Translations under genes and position numbers: made by a program
Shown here: piece after piece, positions 9,311 to 18,481 of the stretch
Numbering within the stretch: the stretch's first letter is position 1
Layout: every line of letters starts with the position of its first letter
The notes under the pieces: model-generated
Told to the model about the DNA's origin: nothing
Databases searched by the model: none
The model's input: only the letters and a program-made list of their open reading frames with translations
Assembly: GCA_030425685.1 (NCBI GenBank)
Contig: JAUIAD010000005.1
Span: 62,001-126,000, forward strand
DNA length: 64,000 nt
Reading direction: 5' to 3'
Source: Gammaproteobacteria bacterium
GTDB lineage: Bacteria; Pseudomonadota; Gammaproteobacteria; Coxiellales; Coxiellaceae

Positions 9311-9344
9311 AGCATAAGTAAGAAATGTTACAATTTGATGACAT
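9311..9344 (-). promoter_or_regulatory. Pho box and -10 of pstS
   Basis: On the minus strand ATGTCAT-CAAA-TTGTAAC (9344-9327) matches the PhoB direct-repeat consensus CTGTCAT-N4-CTGTCAC at most positions. Exactly 10 bp later comes TATGCT (9316-9311), a good -10. This is the class arrangement in which PhoB replaces the -35 contact. Confidence 0.75.
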
Positions 9345-9544
9345 ACTAACCGTATCTTCATTTTTGCTGTCAAATCTAAATATTTTATGCTCACTTTGTA
9401 TCATGAATAGTCAGAATAGTAAAAAGAATTAATGGTCTCTCCAACAAAATAATAAGCCTAGACATTCAGCAAACTGCTTAAATTTCGTATCAAACCCTGC
9501 TGTATCAAGATCATTCACTCCGTCCTAGACGGAGCCGTCCCTGT

Positions 9545-9701
9545 CTTTACGCGGCGGTCGCAGAGGTAGTGCGGCGCAGCGATAGAATATAGGAGTCTCG
9601 CATAGGCGAAATATAACCAGGAAGGAGGTTCGCACTGAAAGTGCGAAACTCCTGGAATAAAGAACGTTGCGTCGCCCTACCTTAGTGTCCGCTGCGTAAA
9701 G
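9545..9701. repeat. MITE-like element with inverted R2 arms and nested R3 hairpin
   Basis: Two 37-bp arms, 9545-9581 and 9665-9701, are imperfect reverse complements (both read CTTTACGC-R-GCGG at the outer end). A third, single copy of the same arm lies at 61818-61852. Between the arms is a second family, R3: the string from 9595 (GTCTCGCATAGGCG ...) followed by a 13-bp hairpin, 9624-9636 with 9640-9652 and loop GAA. R3 recurs at 57969-58026. No open frame fits a transposase. Confidence 0.65.
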
Positions 9702-9864
9702 TCGGCGAAGCAACTGATTGTTTAAGTATAATTTTATAGACCCGTCTAAAAATGTCCTGTACAAAGCCGCGGCTTATAAAGGCCTGCATATTTAATAAGA
9801 GCACAAACTTTGATACAATAATGGACAATTTGGCCATGCAAAGTGATGCAAAAGCAGGAAAAAC

Positions 9865-10560
9865 ATGAAAAAACAAATACTTGTAGTAGAAGATGAAGAG
9901 TCCATTCGTACGATGGTACGCATGGCCTTGGAGATGGCTGATTTTGATGTCCTAGAAGCCGAAGACACCAAACAAGCACAACGCCTGCTCGGTGATCGCC
10001 TGCCTGATCTGATGCTCTTGGATTGGATGCTGCCAAATATGAGTGGCATTGAGTTTACCCGCACTTTGAAGAAAAATAAGATTACCCGTCAGATTCCTAT
10101 TATTATGTTAACGGCCAAGGCGGAAGAGGAAAATAAGATTCGTGGCTTGGAAGCGGGCGTCGATGACTATGTGATTAAGCCCTTTTCACCTCGCGAACTG
10201 ATTGCACGCATTCGCGCCGTTATGCGTCGCGGGCCGCTCGGCTCACCCGATGGCACGGTCAGTTACCGCGATATGGTTGTTGATACCGCCAGTCAACGTG
10301 TCTCTATCGCTGGTAATCCGATTAAGCTAGGGCCACTAGAATATCGTCTATTACATTTCTTTGTCACCCACCCAGACCGTGTTTATACCCGTGATGAGTT
10401 ATTAACGCATGTGTGGGGCGGCGGTGCCTTCTTAGATGAGCGCACGGTTGATGTGCATATTCGCCGTTTGCGTAAACGTATTGCGGTCGATGGACATGAG
10501 CGTTTAATTCAAACGATACATGGATCAGGGTATCGCTTTTCCGAGAAAGAAAATGACTAA
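9865..10560 (+). CDS. phoB: Phosphate regulon response regulator PhoB
   Basis: 231 aa. Receiver domain 1-120 with the acidic pair ED near residue 10, phospho-acceptor D53 (LLDWMLP) and Lys in IKPFSP. The C-terminal winged helix has LGPLEYRLLHFF and RTVDVHIRRLRKRI. It binds Pho boxes such as the one before pstS. Divergent from pstS across a repeat-filled gap of about 590 bp, and overlapping phoR by 8 bp. Identification as PhoB rather than another OmpR-type regulator rests on the recognition-helix region and neighbours. I saw no clear Pho box before it. Confidence 0.93.
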   Translation: MKKQILVVEDEESIRTMVRMALEMADFDVLEAEDTKQAQRLLGDRLPDLMLLDWMLPNMSGIEFTRTLKKNKITRQIPIIMLTAKAEEENKIRGLEAGVDDYVIKPFSPRELIARIRAVMRRGPLGSPDGTVSYRDMVVDTASQRVSIAGNPIKLGPLEYRLLHFFVTHPDRVYTRDELLTHVWGGGAFLDERTVDVHIRRLRKRIAVDGHERLIQTIHGSGYRFSEKEND

Positions 10561-11572
10561 AGCAGTGGGTGGTACTCACCCTTTTGCACAAGAAAAGCGG
10601 TTAGCCGAATCGCTACCGCAGGGTATTTTTGTTGTCAATCAACAACAGCAAGTCCAGTGGTGGAACCAAGTGGCTAATGACTTGCTAGACTTAGAAAAAT
10701 TTGGCGACCAGCCAGATATCACAAACGTTATTCCTGGTGAGAAGTTTAAATCCTTTTTGCAAAATAAAAAGCAAACAGCGATTGAATTTATTTCTCCACT
10801 CAATAAAAACCGCCATTTATCGGTAGATCGACGGCCTTATAATGATGGCCAAAGCTTGATGATTATCCAAGATATCACCCATACGCATCGCTTGGAAAAT
10901 ATGCGACAAGATTTTATTGCTAATGTATCACACGAGTTGCGCACGCCACTGACCGTTTTTCATGGCTATTTAGAAATTTTAATGGACTTAGAAACCATTG
11001 AGAAAAAACAATTAAATACTATTCTCGAACAAATGTCAGGACAAAGCACGCGCATGGAGCGTTTGGTAAAAGACTTATTGTTATTGTCGCGTTTGGAAAG
11101 TGCCGAACCTGATTTAGAAAAGCACCACCAAGTTGATGTGGCTTCATTGGTAACTAATATCAGCGAAGATGCAAAATCACTGAGTGGCAAACAACAACAC
11201 GTTTTCACTTTAGATTTAGATCATCAGCGTATGCTAAAAGGGCAGGCTGACGAACTGCATAGTGCTTTTTCAAATATTATTTTTAATGCCGTTCGTTATA
11301 CCCCGGCTGGCGGCAGTATTGCTATCCGTTGGTATGGTGATGATAATGGTCAACATTTTGAAGTAAAAGATTCCGGTATTGGCATTGCCGCCAAGCACAT
11401 TGATCGCATTACGCAACGTTTTTACCGCGTTGATAAAGCGCGCTCACGTGAAAAAGGTGGTACAGGCTTGGGTCTTGCCATTGTTAAGCATGTCCTGCTT
11501 CGTCACCATGGCGAACTTTTTATTGAAAGCACACCCAATGAGGGTAGCACTTTCCGCTGTAGCTTCTCATAA
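10553..11572 (+). CDS. phoR: Phosphate regulon histidine kinase PhoR, without membrane segments
   Basis: 339 aa from ATG 10553, which overlaps the phoB stop (ATGACTAA); a longer in-frame start at 10520 is less likely. PAS-like region 15-120, H-box SHELRTPLTVF near 127, N-box NIIFNAVRYTP, G1 DSGIGIA, G2 GGTGLGLAIV. All catalytic parts are intact. Unusually the protein begins straight at the PAS domain: the two N-terminal membrane helices of typical PhoR (about 430 aa in E. coli) are absent, so it should be cytoplasmic or bound through partners such as the Pst transporter. It phosphorylates PhoB. Confidence 0.88.
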   Translation: MTKAVGGTHPFAQEKRLAESLPQGIFVVNQQQQVQWWNQVANDLLDLEKFGDQPDITNVIPGEKFKSFLQNKKQTAIEFISPLNKNRHLSVDRRPYNDGQSLMIIQDITHTHRLENMRQDFIANVSHELRTPLTVFHGYLEILMDLETIEKKQLNTILEQMSGQSTRMERLVKDLLLLSRLESAEPDLEKHHQVDVASLVTNISEDAKSLSGKQQHVFTLDLDHQRMLKGQADELHSAFSNIIFNAVRYTPAGGSIAIRWYGDDNGQHFEVKDSGIGIAAKHIDRITQRFYRVDKARSREKGGTGLGLAIVKHVLLRHHGELFIESTPNEGSTFRCSFS

Positions 11573-11608
11573 CAAATCGCCAACATATGCCGCAAAGATG
11601 TGTTGAGA

Positions 11609-14600
11609 TTAAGCAAATCTTGTGCCCACTCTCTGAGAAGTAGACTCTTTCTCGGCTTGTTTTCTCTGCCCTTGCATAATAGTGACAAGCTTATTATACC
11701 TAGGGTTGTTAGGGGTATAGACTTGTGTGGAATATTTAGCCTTAGGGTTTTGCTGTTTTAAAACCATAAACTCTCTTTGCGTCATAATTGTTCCGTGGGA
11801 TGTTCCGTTATCTTTTATATACAGCTTCAGTCCTGTGCCGGTTACAGAATATAAGATTTGATCGGGGGTGAACCTGTTCCAGAAGTTATTAATTTCCCGC
11901 CGTCTTTTGTTTAATGTTCTGGCGCGAGCTTCAGCATGATTAAAGGTATTTTTCTTGCTTTTGGCAAATAGCGTTGCGCTTTGGTTGCTTAGCGTTGTTT
12001 GGGGCTGTTGAGTTCTGGTTTCCTTGGGGGGCGCAACGTACCTGTAAGGCTGAGGTTGGCGCGCTATTGACTTAGGTAAGGCTGTGTCATTTGCTGAAGG
12101 TTTCTTTTTGCGACGACGTCTTCTTTTTTTCTTGTTAGAGTTATTTCGATCACTGTTGTTCAAACCCGCATTTGTTTTCGTTTTATGTTTAGTTCTTTCG
12201 CGCGATGTGGCTGGTCTACTCTTATGTTTTTGTTCATCATTTTTTAGCTGATTAAGTGTTTCTTCAAAACCAGATCTTTGCTGCGAAAAATCTTGTGAAA
12301 TTTTTGACATCAGCTTTTTAATGCTAAGCTGCGGTTTTACTTGAGTGTCGCTTCGTTTGTCAATAGAAGTAAAAAAGCTGCTTAGCAAACGGAAAAGTCG
12401 CTCAAATCGTGATGGCGTTTGTGAGGTTGGGGAGCGTTTATTATAAACATGGCGACGAAACCATTTCCATGGTCCCCAGTAGTTGGCTGTGCTAGTCGCT
12501 ATATTGGCAGCATCAGAGATGTTTTTTATGGCATTGCTAGCATTTTTATAAATGCCTTTATAGTTAGTGCTAGAAGAATTAGCCTCTCTAATGCTTTGCT
12601 CCAAGCTGCTTGTTGTAGCAGAGAGGGTTGTGGAAAAAGCGCTACATGCTTTCTGTTCACGAAAGCTTAAACCACCATGACTTTTAAAGAAATCGATGTG
12701 GGCTTGCAAATCATTGCTGTATTGTTTACATAACGTCAGTAGTGCTTGTAAAAATGTAGTCAGCTTGTCGTTGGAGGCTTGACTGGTTTTAATAGGTTTA
12801 TTCGTAAGCTTTGTTTTGCTTTTAGTCTCCGTAACAATAGGATCTTTGAATCTTAGCTGTTTAACAGCGTGTGGTTTTTCTTTACGCTCTTGTGATTGTT
12901 CATCACTAGAATCAGCGTCAGCGCTGGAGTAACGCGTTTCTGATGGCGTCGGAGAGGAGCTTGAGTCGTTATCCGTAGAGGCGATGCTGGATACAAAGCT
13001 TGGTTTGTTAAATCGAGCATGCGATGTTGATCCCGCTGCTTGATCACTGTCACTATTCGTTTGTGCGCTATCTAAATCAGATATTCTTGATGAGCTTGTA
13101 CCGCTGGAAACACTTACCTGGTCTTGTTCATATAAATCAGATGTAGAGGAGTTGCTGTCAGTTGTAGACGCAGGCTTATGGCTAGTTGCAAGCATGCTTT
13201 GATTGTGCTGCTTCAGTTTTTCAGTAGTCAATGTAGGTTCTTGGGGATTGTCTGAGCTTGTTGTCGTTGTTAAAGCGGCTTTCTGTTCGGCAAGTAACTG
13301 TTTTTGGCGGGTAGCTTCTTCTTGCTCGGCAAGTAACTGTTTTTGTTGGGCGGCTTCTTTTTGTTCGGCAAGCAACTGTTGTTGTCGGGCAGCTTCTTTT
13401 TGTCGCGTAACATGCTGTATGATTTTACTTTGCAAGCTGTCAAGGCAGCCGCTTAACGCGTTAAAATCTTCATGCGTAAAGAAGGTTTGTTGGTTTTTAA
13501 ACTCGCTTTGTATTGATTTAAGCTCCTGACGTAGAGTAGCCAAGTTGCTGTCACCCAGATCAGCACAAGTTTCCAGCTGACTATATGTTGATTTATATTT
13601 TTTGCTAAGTTGAATAATTCTGCTGGTACAGTCTTTTGCTTGTTGCGCAAATTGAGTGAGTCTGTTGGATTTAGCTGTTAGCATCTCTGCTGTGTCTTTT
13701 TCCTCGGGAGCAAGAGTGGCCTCGATTAATTGTTTGGCAAGTGCTTGTTTTGACGGCCTATGTCTAATAGCGCTAATACTGTCTTCTGTAAGCGTAAGTT
13801 GCGCTTTTGTTTTTAAGTGTAGTAACGCTGATTGTGCCTGCTGTAAATCTTCTAAATTATCATTTGTAGTAATCAGTAGGACGTCTAGTTTTTTTTGTTG
13901 GAGATCAGAATTTAATAGGCTATCAGGATAGTTGATAAGTATTGAATCTGATTCGCTGAGCAGTTGGTGGATCTGTTTAATTAAACTTTCTTTTAGTTGG
14001 GTAAGTTGCTGTGCTTTTGCTAAAGCCTCTGCTTTATTGCGATCAATGGCGGATAAGATGTTTCCTTTCAATAAACCTAGTTTATGATGTTGTTTCTTTA
14101 ACTCAGACAGCGTTTTTTTAATCCCGGCTTCTTTGAAGGTTTGCGCTTGTGCAGATAAGTTGGCATCATCTGCTTGAAGGAGCAAGGCATCAATTTCTTT
14201 TACATATTTATTACACTCTTCTCTAACGTTCGCTAATTCACGTCTACATTTTCTATATGTCTCTTGCGCGGCAAGTTGTGCGGCGCGTAGGTTTGTTATG
14301 ATGTTATTACCTAAGTCATCATCTGCTAATTTTGCTTCATTTGTAATATCACCAAAGGGAGATGTGCCTTGTGCGGTAAAATGTTGGCGAGCAGTTGAAA
14401 TAGCAGCATCCTCTTTAAACTCGCTAACATCACCCACTAAAGTACGAATGGCTTGTAATGATTGGTTCAGTTCACTTTTTAATGTGTTTATTGTTGATAT
14501 ATTTTCTGTTCTTTGCTGCTGTCGTTGTCTTGCAATTTCCGCTTGTTGCTCTTTTTGTTCTCGCGCTTCACGTTCGCGTTGTTCTCTCGCCATTTTTTCT

Positions 14601-16630
14601 GCCAAAGCACGTTGCTGAGCTTCTTTTTCTAAAATAGCCTGTTGCTGCGCGAATGAATTTTGTGCTTCGGGTTGTTGTTGATTTGTTTGCGCAATAAGGT
14701 TGGAAAAATGTGCCTTGTCAGCGGCTGATATTGGACTTTTATTTAAAGCGGCTTTTAATTCGGTTATTAATTGATTAAATGGTGCTTTTCTTTGTGAGTC
14801 TAGTGTTGCAACGACAGCAGATAGTTTGGCCGCTGCCTGTTTTAATGTTGCCTTTAGGGCGCAGGTTTCTCGTATTTGTGTTGTTTCCGTGATAAGTTGA
14901 TTTTTTAGTGCTGTAATATCATCAGGCACTACTTGCGGTAAAGATTTCTCTTCCAAGGTGGGTGTCGATAATGGTTGCAGGTGGTCACGGGTGCTTGCCG
15001 GTTTCTTTTTGGCCGTGGAAAAACTAAAAAAACTGCTTTTTTTATTCGCTGGTGTTAACTTGTCGGATAAAGCATTTGTCTGACGCATCAGTTCGTCGCT
15101 GCATTGGGCACCTTTGTTTAATTCGTCATTCAGTAGAGAAACAGCGCTGTTAAAATCGCCAATGGCGTGCTCTAGTTTTTGTTGGCGTTGTGTCAGTGCT
15201 TTTTCTTCTTGCGCTCTAGCGTCTTCTTCACGCTGACATTGTATATTGGTAATTTCTACGGAAATAACGCCGCTTAGATTCTTTATCATTTGTAGGATCT
15301 TTTGCAGTTCCTGTGAGCTCTTTTGGCTCAGCAAGTCTTCATTGATGTCGATGGGATCTACTGTGTTGCTTTTATTGGTACTTACCCGATTACGCAGTAT
15401 AGCTATTTGCTCTGGTATGCCGCTGTTAATTTGCGCGTTGTTATTTTTGATTAGCTCAGACAGTGTTGAGATATCCGTATTGAGTACATTAATGGCTGAG
15501 GCGATATCTTTTCTAATCGGTATGCAGAGCTTTTCTTCTCGCGCTCTTTGCTTGTCTAGTGCTTGTTGTTTGCTGATTTTATTTTTTTCGATAATCGCGT
15601 CGATTTTTTGCTGTTGCTTTTGCACTTGTGTTGTAACACCGGCTAGAAGATGCATTTTTTCAGATTCAATAAATGCGGCAGTAGTGTATGCTTGCCCTTC
15701 TTGCATTAAGGCGTTAAGCCTACTCCAGGGACCCTCAATCAGATCATGGCACGCTTGCCTTATTGAAGTTCTGGGGGGAAACCATCCCGTTTTATCCAAC
15801 TCCTTTTGTAATTCATCATTGCTTAAATGCTCTTGTAGTTGTGCTATTTGCTGTTTACATTCACTGAATTGCTGTTGTAAACGTTCTGCTCGTTTAACTT
15901 CATTTTCGTTGACAATTTTCTCAAACGAGGCCGCTGCTTTTTTCATAGCATATATTATGTCATGGTGTTTTTTCAGAACATCGCTTGATATCTTTTCGTA
16001 ACCAACAATCTCAAATTCAAAACGAACCAGGCGCTTTAGTTTATCTATCTCTTGATAATATTTTGCAAGTGTTGCATTAAAATACTTGATGGCGTTAGGA
16101 TTACCATATTGACTTTGCAAATGTGCTAATGATCGTAATCTGCCGATCGCGTGTTTTTCTTCTATCTCTTCAAGAGGGCTTAAAAAGTTATCTCTGATAT
16201 AGTTTTTAAGTTTGTAGCATAAATTAATACGGGTATATTCATATTTCTTGGCAAGTTCTGTGGCTCTTTTTTGGAGCTCAGAAATTTGTTGCAGCGGGAT
16301 TTTCAGAGCTGGAGCATAAGGCCCGTTTTGCAAAAAGCAATCCATGACGGCTTGATCTGAATACAGACCTTTTTTCTCTAAACCAAGCTCCCCTAATATG
16401 GACAATGCTTGTTGATGTAACTCTTCAAGCGCATCAGGCTTTATCTCGTCGGGGAATTTATGGTGCTTTGTCAGGCTGGGGATTAGAGTCTTAAGGACAT
16501 GGTGGATCGTTTGCATTTTTTGAAGGTAGAGTTTAAATGCACCTGTAATTTTCTTGGGAGGATATGCTTCATTATACTTTAGAGTGTTATTGTCTTTTGC
16601 CAGCGCCCCATGTGTTAATAACATTTCCAC
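11609..16630 (-). CDS. Giant coiled-coil protein, candidate effector (3' part of a larger interrupted gene)
   Basis: 1673 aa from GTG 16630, but that GTG lies inside an ankyrin-like repeat, so this is not the natural start (see the 5' segment to 17137). Most of the length is Lys/Gln/Glu-rich coiled coil. A 13-residue repeat (LLAEQKEAARQQQ type, three copies, about residues 1075-1115) is encoded by 39-bp repeats at 13288-13404. A Ser/Asp-rich linker follows. Near residue 1500 is a run of about a dozen Lys/Arg residues (KKKRRRRRRKKK), like a nuclear localisation signal. The C-terminus has no domain I know. Function unknown; a secreted effector is inferred from style and promoter. Confidence 0.7.
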   Translation of the reverse strand: MEMLLTHGALAKDNNTLKYNEAYPPKKITGAFKLYLQKMQTIHHVLKTLIPSLTKHHKFPDEIKPDALEELHQQALSILGELGLEKKGLYSDQAVMDCFLQNGPYAPALKIPLQQISELQKRATELAKKYEYTRINLCYKLKNYIRDNFLSPLEEIEEKHAIGRLRSLAHLQSQYGNPNAIKYFNATLAKYYQEIDKLKRLVRFEFEIVGYEKISSDVLKKHHDIIYAMKKAAASFEKIVNENEVKRAERLQQQFSECKQQIAQLQEHLSNDELQKELDKTGWFPPRTSIRQACHDLIEGPWSRLNALMQEGQAYTTAAFIESEKMHLLAGVTTQVQKQQQKIDAIIEKNKISKQQALDKQRAREEKLCIPIRKDIASAINVLNTDISTLSELIKNNNAQINSGIPEQIAILRNRVSTNKSNTVDPIDINEDLLSQKSSQELQKILQMIKNLSGVISVEITNIQCQREEDARAQEEKALTQRQQKLEHAIGDFNSAVSLLNDELNKGAQCSDELMRQTNALSDKLTPANKKSSFFSFSTAKKKPASTRDHLQPLSTPTLEEKSLPQVVPDDITALKNQLITETTQIRETCALKATLKQAAAKLSAVVATLDSQRKAPFNQLITELKAALNKSPISAADKAHFSNLIAQTNQQQPEAQNSFAQQQAILEKEAQQRALAEKMAREQREREAREQKEQQAEIARQRQQQRTENISTINTLKSELNQSLQAIRTLVGDVSEFKEDAAISTARQHFTAQGTSPFGDITNEAKLADDDLGNNIITNLRAAQLAAQETYRKCRRELANVREECNKYVKEIDALLLQADDANLSAQAQTFKEAGIKKTLSELKKQHHKLGLLKGNILSAIDRNKAEALAKAQQLTQLKESLIKQIHQLLSESDSILINYPDSLLNSDLQQKKLDVLLITTNDNLEDLQQAQSALLHLKTKAQLTLTEDSISAIRHRPSKQALAKQLIEATLAPEEKDTAEMLTAKSNRLTQFAQQAKDCTSRIIQLSKKYKSTYSQLETCADLGDSNLATLRQELKSIQSEFKNQQTFFTHEDFNALSGCLDSLQSKIIQHVTRQKEAARQQQLLAEQKEAAQQKQLLAEQEEATRQKQLLAEQKAALTTTTSSDNPQEPTLTTEKLKQHNQSMLATSHKPASTTDSNSSTSDLYEQDQVSVSSGTSSSRISDLDSAQTNSDSDQAAGSTSHARFNKPSFVSSIASTDNDSSSSPTPSETRYSSADADSSDEQSQERKEKPHAVKQLRFKDPIVTETKSKTKLTNKPIKTSQASNDKLTTFLQALLTLCKQYSNDLQAHIDFFKSHGGLSFREQKACSAFSTTLSATTSSLEQSIREANSSSTNYKGIYKNASNAIKNISDAANIATSTANYWGPWKWFRRHVYNKRSPTSQTPSRFERLFRLLSSFFTSIDKRSDTQVKPQLSIKKLMSKISQDFSQQRSGFEETLNQLKNDEQKHKSRPATSRERTKHKTKTNAGLNNSDRNNSNKKKRRRRRKKKPSANDTALPKSIARQPQPYRYVAPPKETRTQQPQTTLSNQSATLFAKSKKNTFNHAEARARTLNKRRREINNFWNRFTPDQILYSVTGTGLKLYIKDNGTSHGTIMTQREFMVLKQQNPKAKYSTQVYTPNNPRYNKLVTIMQGQRKQAEKESTSQRVGTRFA

Positions 16631-17137
16631 TAATTCAGTGTTTCCTGTTAAGTCAGCTAAGTCGAGAATGCTGGTTGGTCTAGCTCTATGGGATCTTGTA
16701 CTTGATGTGGTGACTGGTGCATTAACATCTGCGCCTAAGTCTATTAGTTGCTTAATATGAGCTAGACAAACATCCGGCTTTTCTTTTCTGAATCGGTCAG
16801 CACCGTGATAGTTTTGTAGGCAGTGTTCTAGTAGTGTTTTTTGCTGAAAAGATATTCTATTAACATATTGTTTAGCTATGGACGGATCTGTCAGGAATGT
16901 TGTTAGGACGATAAAAGTTTTCCAAGCGCCGTTTTGTGCAGCTATGGCTAAAAATGCCTTTGGGTGTTGTTTTACCGCACGTGCAAGGGGAGCTCTGAGG
17001 TCTTTTTGTATCTGGCAGTTATGTGCGGCATGTCTTTGTAGCTCTGTAGCCTATAAATTAATACTCTGACTGGACAGTGGCTCTTTTTGTTCGTCTGTAG
17101 CTGTTGTGGTTTCACTAATGGATGGGGCTGGTCGCAT
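16631..17137 (-). pseudogene. Natural 5' end of the giant coiled-coil gene, interrupted by an in-frame TAG
   Basis: The frame of the downstream protein stays open upstream of GTG 16630. It encodes ankyrin-like sequence (LIDLGADVNAP ... LDLADLTGNTELVEMLLTHGA) that runs directly into it. Reading back, the only interruption is an amber codon at 17053-17051. Before it come 28 codons from ATG 17137 (MRPAPSISETTTATDEQKEP...). No ATG, GTG or TTG lies in frame between the amber and 16630. A PmrA-like promoter sits correctly for 17137. So either the gene is broken by one nonsense change, the codon is read through, or the base is a sequence error. Confidence 0.75.
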
Positions 17138-17184
17138 TGGTTCTGCTCATTTTTTTAAACTTTAGAAGATCTTTGACTATAAAT

Positions 17185-17217
17185 ATAATACTACGCAAAC
17201 ATTAAATAAATATTAAA
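17185..17217 (-). promoter_or_regulatory. PmrA-like box and -10 for the giant coiled-coil gene
   Basis: Minus strand: TTTAATATT-TA-TTTAATGTT (17217-17198), close to the PmrA consensus cTTAATatT-N2-cTTAATatT. After exactly 7 nt comes TATTAT (17190-17185) as -10. ATG 17137 lies 47 nt beyond the -10. Confidence 0.65.
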
Positions 17218-17299
17218 CAATGCTGGGGTGATGTCACTTAGCATATGAGTATTTGAGTAAAATTTGCCGATACAGAGGGCTAAGCTTCTAATGTAATTT

Positions 17300-18478
17300 T
17301 TAAGTACTAAGTTGTAATCCCAATCGGTAACACTCAAGTGCTTTGTCGCGTTCGCTTAAGGCCTCTAGTGTTCTGCCGAGCGCGTAATAGGCAGCTGCTG
17401 AGGGCGATAGGTCGATGCTGGTTTGTAGATATTCGCGCGCTTTGCCCCAGAAACTTTCGCGTACGCTTAGAATGCCTAAGCAGTAAAAAAGCTCAGGTTC
17501 TTTGGGGTATTTTTTCAGCCAGTGCTCCGCTGTTTTTAATTGCTTTGCGGGTGATTCGCTTTTAATACTGCCGTAAAGCTTCACTAGCTCGGTGTCCCAG
17601 GATTTCTTTAAGCGGCTTTCTATTGTATAGAGTGCAAGGCTATTTTGGTGGTTTTTTAGCAGCGACTTGACATAGCAGTGTATAAAATCAATATCCGTTT
17701 GAAAGGAGCGTGGCATATTTTCCCAAGTTTGTTCTAAGGTGTCTGCATTGGTTAGTTGACTTGCATTGCATAAAAGATTGAGAGAGATTTTTTTATCTAA
17801 CGCTTGCAGTTTTCTTTCTGCAAGGACTTTGTGTTTTTTAAGTTTGGGCAGTAGTTTTTTTAACTTCTGCCAGTCGTTAACCTGTTGATAGACTTTCGCG
17901 AGTAATTTAAGAATAAAGCGGTGGTTGGGTTTGGATTTATGTAGGTGTTCTAGCGTCGCAAGCGCTTGTTCCCATTGTTGGCTATCGATCTGTAGTTGTG
18001 CTTGTGTTAAACCAATCGCAATGGCCGAGCCTTTTGTTGAGTTATGCGCTTTTCGTAAATAGTCGTCACGGCGCTCATAAGCTTGTTGCTCTTGTGCCGC
18101 TCTAGCTGCGGAAAGATAATTGATCAGTGGGATTTTATTGGCTTTGGCTGCTTTTCCCAGTGTTTGTTCGGCTTTTTCCCATTGACCTTCGGCTAATTCG
18201 CACAGGCCTTGGTTGGTAAACGAGCGTGCTTTACGATAAAGGCGCATTCTTTTCCAGCGTCGATAGCGCTCAGATAGGCCGGCGGCATTATTAATTAGAC
18301 GGATAAGAAAATAAAATAGTAGGAAAGCGACGAAGATAATTAGCGCCGCAACCCAGGTGGTGGTTTCTACTGACCAATGCCCGTAGGTCAGCAAGACAAA
18401 GCCGTTGTGTTGTGTGGCTTCAATGCCGATCCAGATGGAAAATAAAAGTAATAATAAACCAAAAATTAAGGTGCGCAT
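17300..18478 (-). CDS. hemY: HemY-like protein
   Basis: 392 aa. Two N-terminal membrane helices (about 1-20 and 40-62) followed by TPR-like helices, the layout of proteobacterial HemY. The end segment SAAAYYALGRTLEALSERDKALECYRLGL is in TPR register. The role in haem synthesis is inferred from its constant place in the hemCDXY cluster; it is not the Gram-positive HemY oxidase. It begins 3 bp after hemX and is the last gene of the minus-strand haem set. Confidence 0.85.
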   Translation of the reverse strand: MRTLIFGLLLLLFSIWIGIEATQHNGFVLLTYGHWSVETTTWVAALIIFVAFLLFYFLIRLINNAAGLSERYRRWKRMRLYRKARSFTNQGLCELAEGQWEKAEQTLGKAAKANKIPLINYLSAARAAQEQQAYERRDDYLRKAHNSTKGSAIAIGLTQAQLQIDSQQWEQALATLEHLHKSKPNHRFILKLLAKVYQQVNDWQKLKKLLPKLKKHKVLAERKLQALDKKISLNLLCNASQLTNADTLEQTWENMPRSFQTDIDFIHCYVKSLLKNHQNSLALYTIESRLKKSWDTELVKLYGSIKSESPAKQLKTAEHWLKKYPKEPELFYCLGILSVRESFWGKAREYLQTSIDLSPSAAAYYALGRTLEALSERDKALECYRLGLQLST

Positions 18479-18481
18479 GCG

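Noticed and set aside
15246-16001. 251-codon plus-strand frame rich in Cys and Ser
   Set aside because: Opposite strand of the coiled-coil gene; composition is the mirror of Gln/Lys/Glu codons.
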